A DNA stretch of 64,000 nucleotides from Branchiostoma floridae (GCF_000003815.2 NC_049996.1:5718012-5782011), one strand, 5' to 3'. Shown: positions 1-11,922, counted from the stretch's first letter. A program made the numbers and translations. Notes: generated by a model from the sequence alone, not told the origin.

Positions 1-850
1 ATGGTTTGCACTTAGCTGTTTTCTTTGAGTGGTCCGAGGATTTGAGGGCTTTGTTGAAGGTCCATTTTTGGTAGCCACATTTGCTCAATGCACTTCGGAG
101 ATGTCTATGTTCCTCTGTTTTGGCTTTGTCAGAGGAAGCAATGCTGTCTGCCCGGTGATAAAGGGTTTTTATCACTGCCAGTTTGTGTTCCAAAGGGTGG
201 TGAGAGTCAAAGGCCAGATATTGGTCAGTGTGCGTCGGTTTCCTGTACACTTCAAACTGAAGGCTGCCGTCCTTCTCTATGATAGTTTTGGTATCTAGGA
301 AGGGGAGCATGTTGTCATGACTTGAATCCTGTGTGAACTTGATGTTCTTATCTACTTGGTTGATGTGGTCAAAGAAATCATCAGCTACTCTCTGTTTTAG
401 CTTGCAATAAGTGTCATCTACATAGCGGAACCAGTTGAGTTGGGGAGTGTCCTTGAAAGTACTGATAGCCTTCTTTTCAAACTTCTCCATGTAGAGGTTT
501 ACAACAATGGGCGACACTGGTGATCCCATAGCACAGCCATGTAGTTGTTGGTAGAACTGTCCTTTGAAAGTGAAATAGGTACACCCTAGGCAAAGGTCTA
601 GCAGTTTGCACAGTTGGTCTGGAGATAGCTTGGTTCTGTCTGTTAGTGTGTTGTCAGCCTCCAGGGCTTCCTTGACTACCGAGACTGCGTCCTTAGGAGG
701 TATGCAAGTGAAAAGCGAACAGACATCGTAGGAAGTGATGACTTCATCTTCTTCTACCCGGAGATCTTTGATTTTGTCAACAAAGTCTGCACTATTCTGG
801 ACATGATGTTGAGACTTCCCCACTAAAGGTCCCAGGATCTCAGCTGGGTC
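1..850 (-). CDS. Penelope-like element reverse transcriptase, 5'-truncated and running off the left edge
   Basis: Read on the minus strand, the frame is open from 850 to the window edge, with a stop codon directly upstream at 851-853. It begins DPAEILGPLVGKSQHH and contains CAMGSPVSPIVVNLYMEKFE (around 480-540) and the catalytic YVDDT box at 410-424, followed by FLDTK and EVYRKPTHTDQYL. That motif set is typical of Penelope-like (PLE) reverse transcriptases, which copy element RNA at nicked or telomeric DNA. The N-terminal fingers are missing, as expected of a 5'-truncated insertion, and the C-terminal part (a GIY-YIG endonuclease in canonical PLEs) would lie left of the window. No frameshift was seen in the retained part. 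A more distant relative in the same RT clade is possible, but a LINE or LTR element is unlikely. Confidence 0.85.
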
Positions 851-1140
851 TTAGCCTTGCTATCCTTTGAAATCCAAATTGTCTTCAGCTTGACTTTGCC
901 TTACCTTTGTTTTCTTTGGAATCCAAATTGTCTTCAAGTCTGAATTGTCTTACAACGTTTCCTATTGGACATCTGAAATTGTCTTCATTTATAGTTAGAG
1001 TATAAAAGACCTGTTTCTTGCAGATCACTTCAGTGTCACTGACGAAGGATAGTGGATTCTATCCGAAACGTCTGACCGTTTCAAAACCATATCCAGTTGC
1101 TTGAGTAACTATTTTTTGGTGTATAACCTTCTTGGCGAAG
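851..1140. mobile_element. PLE terminal segment, probably inverted relative to the RT
   Basis: This segment joins the truncated RT to a hammerhead-like motif that reads on the plus strand, opposite to the RT. PLE insertions often carry partial or inverted terminal repeats (pLTRs) at the truncated end, and PLE terminal repeats are known to contain hammerhead ribozymes. The assignment rests on that juxtaposition. The right boundary near 1140 is set by the start of an unrelated interspersed repeat ending in CTTGGCGAAGGTAAT. Confidence 0.55.
1035..1076 (+). ncRNA. Hammerhead ribozyme motif (type I, short palindromic stem III)
   Basis: All core elements are present in order: stem I strand GTCA (1035-1038), CTGACGA (1039-1045), an unpaired A, stem II GGATAG/CTATCC (1047-1052 and 1059-1064) with loop TGGATT, GAA (1065-1067), a four-base ACGT stem III (1068-1071), cleavage residue C (1072) and stem I return TGAC (1073-1076). 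A self-complementary ACGT stem III matches PLE and retrozyme hammerheads proposed to cleave as dimers. Activity is inferred, not shown. Confidence 0.75.
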
Positions 1141-1640
1141 GTAATGATTGGAATTTATAAATCAACTGTATCCTATGATAGGACCCTAAAACTGGTCACA
1201 TATTCAACTGAGAACGAGAGGCATGTTGATAGATACCAATTATGCAAATGAAGACCTCTTTAGCATAATCAATGAGACAACACTATAATCCAATAGTGGT
1301 AAATGATGGGATTGTTAAACATGCAGCATTATATTGCTAGGGGAAAGTCAGCACAATTAGACATAAACTATGCACAAATTCTGTAACATTCATATCATTT
1401 ATTAGGAAACTATATATCTGTAATTGTCTTCATTGCTAAGATGGGGCTTTCATACACTGAATAACTAATGCTATTTTGGGCTGAGAAGATGATGATCTTA
1501 GACAATTCATACAGATGAGGACCTTTTTGCATAATTAAAAAAACAATATGTCACTAAAGAACGTTAATATCATTTGGCGAAGGTATAAGGTGGTAGAACT
1601 CTAGTTGATGTTTTGGATCCAGACTAAGGTATGATGATGC
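1115..1640. repeat. Fragment of a dispersed repeat family (called R1 here)
   Basis: Phrases such as 'atgataggac', 'gtcacatatt' and 'aattatgcaaatga' recur in the same order at 7190-8346, 22362-23462 and, inverted, at 59830-61013. This copy is diverged and lacks the R1 start. R1 has no visible coding region. Confidence 0.6.
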
Positions 1641-1689
1641 CTGGACTTGTTATGTCAGAATGCTAACACAAGTCGCTGCCTCTTCACAG

Positions 1690-1838
1690 ATTTGAGAAGG
1701 ATTCCATGTGCGATATGGCGTTTCTATGTCATCAGGGCCATAACTGTCGCTTGTGCAGTTTTTATAGTGATGTCTTCTGGGGTTCTTACTGCTATGTATC
1801 TCAACGTCACACCAGGAAACAAAATAGAGCTCCACCCG
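1690..1838 (+). CDS. Gene A exon: transmembrane segment
   Basis: Acceptor ctcttcacag precedes 1690 and donor gtcagt follows 1838 (phases 1 and 0). The translation has a basic juxtamembrane stretch (LRRIPCAIWRFYVIR), a hydrophobic span AITVACAVFIVMSSGVLTAM, and an NVT sequon just outside. The orientation (positive side first) suggests a type II protein. A chance ORF is possible, but the splice sites and downstream phase support it. Confidence 0.55.
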
Positions 1839-4800
1839 GTCAGTTCATACCTTTATCGTGTATAGAACGTCACTATTCATCTTTACTTTTATCTCTTTAT
1901 ACGGAATTTTTTCATCCAGCATAACAAAACGTCATGTTCCTTTATCATTTGACTCAAATGCTGCATTAGCAGCCACGAAAAGTCTAGATACATGACCAAC
2001 ACTGCAGCTTAAGTTATTGGGTGCATGTGTGCACAGGGTAATAACAAATTGCATCTAACAAGTGGAAGTCCTTCAACAACGTTTTAGGTAACAAAACTGA
2101 GATATTGATACAAGACTTTTAAGTCTTATACTTTACAACATTTGGTAAGTATATTATCAACATCAAAATGTTGATAATATACTTACCATATGTTGTAAAC
2201 TCAGGACTGGACAAGCAGAATCTTAAGTTACCTCTGATTCACATGCATAGATCACCAACCGTGTTCTGACAACAACATCTCCACCGGCTAATGTGACAAC
2301 CACAGCGCCAGTCTTGACAGCCACACTATCAAATGCGACAACCACACTGCCACGAATTACAACACCTGGTGCCACATAAAATGACACTGATGAAATATCG
2401 GGCAATGTAAGTCCTTGACTGAGTATAATGATCCCTAACATTTCAATAATCATCTAGATTTGTGCAGATTTTTATCATATAAGATGATTCCAAATTATAA
2501 ATATCATAGATGCAAATCATAAACCGTATTGAAGGTATTCGGATCCCTGACATATGTTATATATATTTATATATAGGTTTCCAATAAATATTCACAATAT
2601 CGAAGTAAAAGTTTTGTCAGACAACAGCCGAGTTTACTCAGTGTAACTTGGACTGCGAAAATAGAGCTATTTCTAGGGCTTTTGGGCCCTGCATAGTTCA
2701 TATAGTTATACATATAGTTGTGCATATGAATGTTCTAGCTCCTTTTGGAATTTTTGTAGCAGTGTTGTTTTTTGTTTCTTTGGTGTGTTGGCGTTGGTAT
2801 TTGTGTCTGTGTGCTTATTTTCATTCATGGTCCTCTTGGCTGCGTTCTTTGTTACAGCATAATTTTCGTATGCTATGGCCCTAAACTTGACAGTGAACAG
2901 CCTTGGAGCATTAACATGTGGTCTATCTATTTCTTATTCAATAGCAGCTTGTTTGGATTTGCAGTCGGCGTTTATGTTTGAATTTCTAAACAAGATAACC
3001 TAGCAATGGCTTCATATTGATACAGATTTTAGGCATGTAGTTATTTAGGTGTTTATTATCGTTATAGATTTTCACAATTCAACCACAAGTTTTTGCAATA
3101 GAACTCTGAGCACAAACATATATAAGTTAAGAGCAATTATAATGAGTAAAAATTTGGTTATGGAATGCCAAATTTAAATAGTAAATGCCAAATATTACAA
3201 AGTAACAAATTAAATTTACATAACTTATAAGGTACAAGCTATATTAAACAGTGCCTTTTCATCTAATCAACGAGAAAATTTTACGAGAAAATTTCTAAGA
3301 GTGGAACCTTTACACTTAGAATTTATTTGTATATGGATGAAGAAATCATCAATAGACATACAATTTTGGAAATGAGAACCGCTAATGAGAAAATGTGCCT
3401 AATTAGTTTTTCATGGTTGAACTCTATTACTTTCTATTGACGCTTCATTCAATTTTTATTGCCCCAAAGAAGGAGGAAAACACTTGTGTGTGTGTTTGTG
3501 ATTTTACATTTATTTGTCAGTGTTATTAAAAAAATGTTGATTGAATCCAGTTAATCGGTTTTTTTTAAATCTTCTGGACATGCAACGGTCTGATTTTCTC
3601 AGGTTTTGTTACCAATGGATGATATAACCCAGAGGTGGAAGACAGTGAAGACTGAAAAGCAAGTCACGTCAGTTACCAGAAAAGGTGAGGTCCAGAGAAC
3701 CATTGTACAATAGTAATTTTGGTTTACGATCGATTCTCTATTCTTCAGCTTAGATAAAATGAGTCACCTGTCTTTTATAGTTGCACATTATCGGTGAAGG
3801 GATAATGGCCACTGGTATAAAAATATGTACGATTTGATAATCCAAGTTCATTGGTGGTATCTACTGGCGTGATGCGCTGTTGTAAACAAACTTTGTCTAA
3901 ACCTGTTTACTGTTACGCTTTCCGGCCATTTTCACGCCATCTGACACTGCACCTTACCCAGATGGGTGCCCTTTGAACGGACCAGAGTTTTTTTACGGTT
4001 TTTACGAATTCAGAGGTAGGCGGAAACCATCATGCTAAATGGCTACAATTTCCGATGAACTTCGGTTGTCTAGTCGTCTCTTTGATTTTGGCAGAATACG
4101 TATATAATGTTATTTTTGTACACTTTTGGATCAAAGCTGCTTACAAAAACGAATTTCCCTGGATAGCCGATAGTACTTTATTTTTGTGGAAAAAAATTAT
4201 TCGATATTTTTTTCAAACTTCCGATGACGCTAATTCATTAAAAATGCATAAAAACGTTATTTGGGTCAATGAAATACACAGGCTTTTCAAGAAATAACAG
4301 CTATGACGATCACTAAGCAATAGATGATCAACCGGTAACCAATTCTGGCCTATTCACGCACACTTCTGATATGTCAGGTCAGATCTAAACTCCGACCCAG
4401 AACCTTCTGTTTGACTGTATTAAATTCCATGACAAACCATATATATATGATAACACCTAAAAAGTACCAAACACATGGCTGCTTGCTTTGAGGAGGCTCA
4501 GTAAAACTCCTTTCCACGATCCTCTACTGCAATATTTGAGGTGCCTTGTCATTTCTGCTCAATTATTGCAGCTGACAGCTCCAGCTGCCAAGTCGGCTAC
4601 ATATTCATCGAAAGGACGTGCGTACGGCTCGGTTTTGAAGAGACATCTTTTCATCAGGCGAAACAGACCTGCGAAAAGGAGGGAGCGACACTGGCCATGC
4701 CTAAGACAAAAGAACTGGACGTCGCTCTAAGAAACCTTGTCCACATGGAGAGCCAAAATCTTAATCATTGGATCGGCTTGAAGAAAAAGAAGGGAATCAG

Positions 4801-6207
4801 GCTTAGTAATAAACGGTGGCAATGGGTGGATGGATCTGCGTTACGCAACTACAAGGTAAAATAATGTTGGTAAAAGAAGCACCTAAATAACAACGTGCTC
4901 TTAACACCAATGACATCAACATTTTTCAAAATCCCTGAAATTACATTTGACCATAATGATATTGCTTTATATTGTCTGACATAGACATGTGCAGTAAATA
5001 TACATCCTTCTGATGTTATTTTATTGAACATAGAACTATCAGAAAACCATATTTCCAGCTCTTGATTATTCCCACGCTGTAGGTACTAAAATGTTGACCA
5101 TACCTGATTTAACGTCACAATGAACACGGCGGCCTGTTTAGAAATTTAATGTGATGCAATATATGCCATTCAATTGTATGTAATCAGAATAATAAAGCAG
5201 TGTTTGTTTGCTCATCCAGACTGAGCTTTTTTGGTATTCCCTGGACTGGTGTTGAGGGGTTAGGTTGTTGGTCAATTTCAAAACTACGATCACCAAATTT
5301 GCAGGGGGTGATATGCACGTCAAGTTTTATAATTCCTGAAATCTTGATATCATTACGACGTAATATGACGTAATTATGATTTTTTGGGCTAAAACAGGGA
5401 ATTCCCATAGCACCTAAATATTTCACACAAAAAGTTACCAGTAAGGTTTCTTATCAATATTTAAGTGTCATAAGACTTCTATTGTCAAAAACCGACTCAA
5501 CGACGTCAAAAATGACGTCAAAAAATTTCGAAAAGATCAAAACAATTCCAGATCATTTCTGTGAATCCAAATTAGTAGATAAATAAATAAATTTCATTAG
5601 TTTGGGGCTATTTAGTAACTCAGACTGCATTGTGAAGAGTCCGTAAAAGTTGAGAAGGTAAGCTGATTGTAAAATACTACTTAAAGAAAACAAAGACCTA
5701 ATGTCGTCTTGCCGATACCCAACCGAACCCAGTCTTCTTTTGGTAGGTTGCTGCTAGGAGTTTCATATATGTTAGATTTTACATCTGAGTTACACCTGGA
5801 CAGATGATGAATGTGTAGTTAACACTACATTTCTAAGTTCACGTATATCTGTATAGTTACAATATGATGTCGAAAAATATATGTCAGCACCTGACGCCCC
5901 TTAATTTTCCATAGGAAGATTTTTGTGTTGGAACCAACTTCCTACTAACAATTATTTTGTGTGAGCATAACCGGAAACACACAAGATTTTTTTGCGCGAC
6001 CTAAGTTAGAGGCACAATGTGACGTTTAGTTGTTTTGCTGTTTTTCAGGGATGGAATCCAGGAACGCCCAACAACTGGAAAGGGATCCTTGGACGTAATA
6101 TGCTTTGTGTGTATTACTGGTCACGCCCTACTGGCTATCCTATGTGGAACGATACGTTCTGTAAAAAGCAATACAGATTTATCTGCCAAGCTCCTCCGGC
6201 AAAATAA
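1690..6207 (+). CDS. Gene A: type II membrane C-type lectin-like protein (partial 5' end)
   Basis: Five plus-strand exons join in compatible phases: 1690-1838 (TM), 2251-2406 (Thr-rich stalk), 3603-3684 (linker), 4572-4855 and 6049-6207 (lectin domain, ending in TAA). The junctions are phase 0, 0, 1 and 0. The predicted product has a basic cytoplasmic tail, one membrane span, an O-glycosylatable stalk and one C-type lectin domain. The start codon exon was not found and may lie among the repeats left of 1690. In-frame TAA at 2377-2379 falls inside the stalk exon, so the gene may be a pseudogene, a null allele, or use another donor. Gene C at 23686-27470 is its paralogue. Confidence 0.65.
2132..2199. 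repeat. Near-perfect 32-bp-arm hairpin
   Basis: Arms 2132-2163 and 2168-2199 are reverse complements with one mismatch, separated by the 4-nt loop CAAA. It lies in the gene A intron. It could be a minimal palindromic transposon remnant or, if transcribed, a pre-miRNA-like stem. Nothing distinguishes the two in sequence alone. Confidence 0.75.
2251..2406 (+). CDS. Gene A exon: Thr-rich mucin-like stalk with in-frame stop
   Basis: The exon is 52 codons, phase 0 to 0, between ...catgcatag and the strong donor gtaagt. It encodes repeated T/S/P/A with N-glycosylation sites (VLTTTSPPANVTTTAP ... LSNATTTLPRITTPGAT). Codon 43 is TAA (2377-2379), after which the frame continues NDTDEISGN to the donor. 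The other two frames are closed earlier. This could be a nonsense allele, a sequencing error, or a sign that the true donor lies upstream. Confidence 0.5.
3603..3684 (+). CDS. Gene A exon: short linker, paralogous to 23686-27470 gene
   Basis: 82 nt bounded by ...ttttctcag and gtgagg, phase 0 to 1, encoding VLLPMDDITQRWKTVKTEKQ and then VTSVTRK. The equivalent exon of gene C (23686-23767) has the same length, phases and Lys/Thr-rich character, which supports both as real exons. Confidence 0.6.
4572..4855 (+). CDS. Gene A exon: C-type lectin domain, first part
   Basis: Acceptor attattgcag and donor gtaaaa, phase 1 to 0. It encodes CQVGYIFIERTCVRLG, the helix region (AKQTCEKEGATLAMPKTKEL), WIGL and RWQWVDGSALRNYK. 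These are the CTLD N-terminal cysteines, WIGL strand and W-x-W-x-DGS motif. Confidence 0.85.
6049..6207 (+). CDS. Gene A last exon: C-type lectin domain, second part
   Basis: Acceptor tgtttttcag, phase 0, ending TAA at 6205-6207. It encodes GWNPGTPNNWKG, a cysteine strand (MLCVYYW), PMWNDTFC and RFICQAPPAK. The WND calcium-site motif is kept, but the EPN/QPD sugar-selectivity triplet is replaced by TPN, so classical mannose or galactose binding is not predicted. Confidence 0.85.
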   Translation, partial: GWNPGTPNNWKGILGRNMLCVYYWSRPTGYPMWNDTFCKKQYRFICQAPPAK

Positions 6208-7189
6208 AAACAACAAGAGAAAGGCCTCATTTGCCAGCAAATGCAGCATATTGCAAACGATCTCCTTCTCTTGGTAAAAATGGACTTGTTTACATTAGCC
6301 TTTTGTATAAATTGACCACCCAAACAGCATCCCACTCAAAATTAATTCTATTTTCTAATTTAATCCCGATATATACGAATTGACATTTCCGAAACACCTG
6401 TAATTATATATTGGACTCTTCCATGTCATACCTTCACCATCTCTGGTACGAGAGCTACCCCAATACCAAATTCTAGGTCATTTGTCTCGCATAACATAGC
6501 TTAGAATACAAAAATATAGATCTAGGTCTGCAAATAGTAAACGAAAATCCCCAAATGAATATTTGCTTAGTGGAGTATGTCAAAAAAGCTAAATCAGAAG
6601 CAGTTTCGGTCTTTTTACCTCTCACGGGAGGCAAAATATACATCGTTGGTCTAAAATATGCAAATTTAACCATTCTTTTGTTATGTGCTCTACTAAAAAG
6701 GGCTTCTTCCGCGAATCAAGCAATTGTTGTCTTATAGAGTTTTTTTAAGTAAGGCTATCTGTGTTATTGGTTTATACCAAACCGTTCATAAGCCTTAACT
6801 TAATATATGCGGTCCTTCTAGCGTATATCAACATTTTTTCATCAGGGATAAATCCCTTTAATAACTTTCGTTTTTTATACACGACTTACAACTTCTAACA
6901 ATTTTTTACGGGGTTTGGTCATTGATGTATAAGCTATGCTTGAAACTTTTGTGCTTGGTTCGGTGGGGTCCAAACCGACTACATCAAATTATGCATTATA
7001 TACATTACGTAATATGAAAACAAATCTATTAAATAGGCATTCCTTTTTCTATCTAATTTTAGGCATTCTTCATCATTTATTATAGCAACACATTATAGTC
7101 ACTCAGAAAAGCAAAAAAAAACTTTTTGAACTGAATTGACTGTCTTATTGAGAAACGCGGTTTCCATCATTCTTCTTAAATTATCTTCA
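6208..7189. other. 3' flank of gene A, no gene seen
   Basis: AT-rich sequence with only short chance ORFs and no module motifs or clear repeat boundaries. The gene A 3' UTR is presumably here. Confidence 0.5.
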
Positions 7190-7241
7190 TTACCTTTGCC
7201 AGAATGGCTAAGGTTATGTTTTAGGCTTGTGAGTCTGTGTA

Positions 7242-7309
<68 letters not shown>

Positions 7310-8346
7310 TTAACAGCATAACTCGAGAAGCCTTAGATGGATCCCGATGATATTTGGTAGGTGGATAGGGGTCGGGAAAACGAAGGTCAAGTTCGATAAT
7401 GGGCCCCCTAGCGGCTTGCTAAGGTACTGCAGCAGAACCTCATTTTTTGATATCTCGTGTTCTGGACATGCTGTGGTTATGATTTTTGAGTGGTAGGTAG
7501 CCCTTTGGGCAGAGAGTGAGTACTATAAGTTTGGACCCCCTAGCGGCTTGTTTGGAACTGCAGTCGCCGATTTCCTTTCAAACTTTGGACGATAATAACT
7601 CGAGAACGTGTTGATGGATCGTCACGATTTTTGGTATGTAGATAGCCCAAGTAACAATGTACATTATTGAATACTAATTATGTAAATCAGCAACTAATTT
7701 GCATAATTAATGAGGAAAGTTTATAAATCCACTGCATTCCATGATAGGACTTTCAAACTTGTCACATATATAGATGAGAAAGAGAGAAATATCAATGCAT
7801 ATTAATTATGCAAATGACGACCTCATTTGCATAATTAATGAGTAAATATAAACGTGTTGACGGATCGTCATGATTTTTGGTATGTAGATAGCCAAAGGGA
7901 AGACTTACATGATGGAATTATAATTATGCAAATCGACAGCTAATTTGCATAATTAACGCGGAAAGTTGATAAATCCACTGCATTCCGTGATAGGACTTTC
8001 AAACTTGACACATATGGAACTGAGAAAGATGGCAGAGAGTAAGAGGTGTATGTTTGGGTCCGGTAAGGTCTTTTCTTGAACTGCAGGAGCCGGTTTAGTT
8101 TCCTACTTTGAAAGAGAATAAGTCATGAAGGGATGAAAGGATCATCATGATTTTTGGTATGCTGATAGCTTAAGTGGTGCTTGATACAATTTAATATCAG
8201 TATGTAAATAGGGATCTAATTTGTATAAGCAATAGTGAAATTTTATGAACCAACTCCGGGCATATAAAATAAAATGTAATGAGTAACATATTTATGTCTA
8301 CAGACATCATTCTACATAACAAACCTGGTTTATTTGGCAAAGGTAT
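7190..8346 (+). repeat. R1 dispersed repeat, full-length-like copy
   Basis: It starts TACCTTTGCCAGAATGGC and ends near TTTGGCAAAGGTATG, giving about 11 bp of terminal inverted repeat. It is closely matched by 22362-23462. The interior alternates 'CCCCCTAGCGGCTTG' blocks with AT-rich blocks dense in ATGCAAAT/ATTTGCAT. A (GT)n tract at about 7240-7312 expands a short GT run present in the other copies. There is no coding capacity, so it is probably a non-autonomous element of unknown class. Confidence 0.7.
7240..7312. repeat. (GT)n microsatellite
   Basis: Nearly uninterrupted GT dinucleotides inside the R1 copy. The 60-aa 'CVCVCV' ORF over it is an artefact. Confidence 0.95.
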
Positions 8347-10920
8347 GTTTTTATTAGAGAAAGAAATCAGATTCTCCTCCTTTTCTGCATCAATTACGAT
8401 GATAAGCATCAATAATTGACAACGAACTTGTCGAAATATTTATTCATAAACTGATGAAACAAAATGGGGTCAGTTTGGGTCCCATGCAGTAATATTCGCT
8501 GGAAAAAGAATCGGTCGATTGAGGTTAATCCTATAAGGTGGTTATTATTCTAATTGATTTCTTAAAGTAGAACTGAAATAGTCTTGTAATAAAATGTAAA
8601 TTACATATTCATTACCAGCTCATGTTTTTTTTTTGTTTCCACTAGCTATTATTATCAATCGAAAGGCCGGTTTGAATACACCGAAAATACTCTTTAAGAG
8701 AAAAAAATGACTTGAATCATTTTCTTACGTCTTGATGTTCTTACACCAATAATACTTTTCTCATTTAAAGAGGAGAGCATTTCCAAACCCGGATTTTAGG
8801 GTGCTTCCCTTTTTCACGGTCAGTTGACGAAAAAGTAGTACAAGGTAAGATAAGATATCTTAAGGGCAGATTATATAAAACATTTCATCTGACCAAACAA
8901 GAAACAAATCATGTGTGAAGACTAGAAAAGAAAGTTCTATTTATGATTTCTTAAACAGCCATGTAGGTTGCCATCTAGAAAATGCCTTTTCAATGATTGC
9001 GATGCATAAAGCTTGAACAATAGTTTCTCTCATTTTCATTGAAGCATTTCTTAGTTTACCCGCACCCTCACCTAGTTCAATCCTCGGACCAAGGTAGGGT
9101 CAGGGACCATTAGAATTAAATTTCACTAGATGTTTTTCTTGCAACTGCCTTATTTCAGCAAGGAAGCAACCAAGCCGTATAAAGAGTTACATATACACTT
9201 TCTCGTGCACATTTGTTAAACATTCTAAAAGAGCAAGAATTGCCATTTATGAAGTTTCTAGAGAAATATATTTATAGAGAAACTATATTTTATCAGGGAC
9301 TGAGTTGACTTTAGCATCAACACCGTCGGAAGTCAGACGAAAAGTACAGTACTAAGTTTAATAAACAGTACAATGAAATTTTCCCTGACCTATGCACTTA
9401 GACTGTTGCAAGAGAATGAAACTGCTTATGTATCAAAATGCCTATCTCTATTAATATCAATGAACTCCGATCAATTTTTGTTGTTATATGAAATGAAATA
9501 GTTTTATAGCGTACATCGGGTTCCTGAATAGGTGTTGTGTTGATCAATTTATTCAACATATCACGTATTCGGATATAAATTTTACTGGTTACAATAATTA
9601 ATCCTAATAGCTATACAAGAATACCTATCTGGAGTTCAGACATAAAAAACAACATGTAACTTTAAGAGGTATGTTTTACCATACAGGTGAGATTTTAGTG
9701 TTAACTAAATTACACTACAACTAGACCATGGATATGCATGTTGAAGCAAGGACGAAATATTCCGCTACATAATGTCGACAAAAAAGCACAACGTACTGGA
9801 AAAGCTATGTCAATTTGTTTACACAAGTTTTAAAAAGAGAGAAGAGACTCTGTAGACTCTGTAGATGATATGAAATGTAATCGCTTTATACCCATACTTT
9901 AGCTATACAACACAATGCATTTAGCCCATGTTGTGTAAGAATATGCAATAAAGATCATTGTCATTGTTAACAACAACTGTATGTGGCTCTTTATGGGCCC
10001 AGTCCAAGGTTTGCGTCTGACTAACTTTCATGGGTGTGGGAATCTTCGAACACAACTGGCATCATTTGGTATCTCTAATTCTACAGTATTGTGGAAATTG
10101 ACATTTTTTGGAAACTGTATAAAAACCTTACTGTAATGAGTAATTTCTGTAATGCTGTGAAAAGATTATTTTGCTGTATTTCTGTTGTTGTTATAAAGTT
10201 AAACAATTGTAATCTTAAATGTAGTCCATTTTTTGTAATCATTAAAGACAAAGGTTTATAATTGTGATATTAGGGAGTAAGAGAATGCGTAAATTTATGA
10301 TTAAGTGATTCCTTGAGTCTGTACTTGCAAATGTGCGTCGCACGTAAGTCCGACCGCTAGGGAAACCTTGCAAAGGTATCGCAAACAGGCGAGGCCACGT
10401 CAAATACTCGCTTAACCTATGCTATGTTTCTGCAAGGATGCTACAGTTGTGAGGTGGACTGGATGTAGACCTATCACTAAACATTCTCCTGTTGGTTCTG
10501 ATTTATACTGGACGAACGATTTATTGGAAAGGAAGCAAATAAAACCTAGAGTCAATAATTTGAGTCGTGGCTTTTCTTTGATTTACAAAAGTCTTCTTTT
10601 TCCCTGAGCAAGTGGTTGCGAGTCATGACTATACCGTAACATAAAATAAATACACAAGAAAACAGTATCTGTTGGACCAACAACCATATATCTATTATTA
10701 AGTGGTATCTTCACAGAAACCAGACCGGCGCTCTAATGTTACAGATATACTTTACCTATAGAATCACCAAATGAAAGAGACATATCATTTTGTTACATTT
10801 TGGATAAACGATTTTCCTAATAAATGCAAACATGTACTCCTGTAGTAGACATTCGTCGGTCTCGTAAAACCATGAATAGTACAGAATTCTATTAGCCATG
10901 CTGCTACTTTAATAACAAAT
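8347..10920. other. Intergenic stretch without a recognised gene
   Basis: AT-rich, no module motifs and no long ORF. Around 9900-9975 'atgcaataaagatcattgtcattgtt' style sequence resembles the 3' tail of a LINE or SINE, but no body was identified. Confidence 0.5.
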
Positions 10921-10924
10921 AGCG

Positions 10925-11035
10925 TACTTGTTGTTACCCTCGCCAACAAGGTTATATTTGTGGCATTTGTGTGTATGTGGGGTGTGAGTTTGTAGAAGAC
11001 CAGCATAACTCAAGAATGCCTGGATGCTCATTTGT
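10925..11035 (+). repeat. R1-related fragment
   Basis: 'CGCCAACAAGGTTATATTTG' followed by 'agcataactcaagaatgcctggatg' matches the start region of R1 copies. Confidence 0.5.
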
Positions 11036-11114
11036 TAAAAAGTAATGATTGAAAATCACGAAAGGCGAGGGAGAAAACATAAAAAATTGATTGAGAATTT
11101 GCTTTTCCCAGTTA

Positions 11115-11922
11115 GGCCATGTTGATTTGATTATATGGATGACATCCTCCGGGAACTCCAAAACTGATGCGAGCGAGCGAATAAAAAAGTGGTCAGGAAG
11201 GTTGAACAGGACTTAACACACATAGTATGGTATACCAACAGTTAGTTGTAGGGACCAGTACATCATACGGGTGCAAAACATTTTTTTTCTTCTTGGACCA
11301 ATCCGAAAAAAACAGACCTGAAAAAAAAACAGAGGAACAGGTTTCGCCAATTACAAAATGGACACACTATATCGTCAGCCATTTGGGGTCTAACCGGGGG
11401 GCCAAGAAGACAACAAGAGCGAAGTCAAGTAGAGTTTAAGTTTCTACAGTCAAAGGTACAGAGACAGTTAGCCTTTATTACATGGTGATGGGATTTTAAA
11501 TTGCAGTGGGAGTCCAATAATCCACCAAACAGATTCCTTTGTAGCAAAATTGACCAATTACCATTGTTTTGAGTATTGCCAGTTCTCAAGTTTCCACAGA
11601 AAATCAGGTCCAGGTTCATGTCTAGACCTGGAAATGATCCTCTGGACCTAAATTTTCTGTACTGGTACCTCCCCAACCAACAATAGATTTTTCTTTCTTT
11701 CTGTCCTTTCACATCTTATTCTTTGACTTTAGATTCATTTTGGCACTCTATGGCATTAGTTATCTGTTTTCTGATACTTTTTTTCAATCAACGGAATATT
11801 TGTGCCCATTTTAAAGCTGCTTTGCACAATTTATTGTGTGGTCGATAACTTTTTTTTTTTTGGAAATGGCCGAAAATTGGTGCGAGCGCGGATGTCATCC
11901 ATATAATCAAATCAACGTAGCC
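11115..11922. mobile_element. TIR element (GGCCATGTTGATT family) with a nested insertion
   Basis: Left end GGCCATGTTGATTTGATTAT and right end are reverse complements over about 35 bp (ATATGGATGACATCC shared). Related ends occur at 44807-44944, 30220-30260 and 51690-51770. A second element of the GGTACC-rich family (about 11226-11685, compare 41023-41449) lies inside, so this is a nested insertion. Confidence 0.65.

Noticed and set aside
2648-2981. Membrane-like ORFs in gene A intron
   Set aside because: Low-complexity T/G-rich sequence gives hydrophobic residues by chance. There are no splice sites in phase with neighbouring exons.
4055-4297. 80-aa hydrophobic ORF between gene A exons
   Set aside because: It lies in the intron between two well-supported exons, has no domain, and is not matched in gene C.
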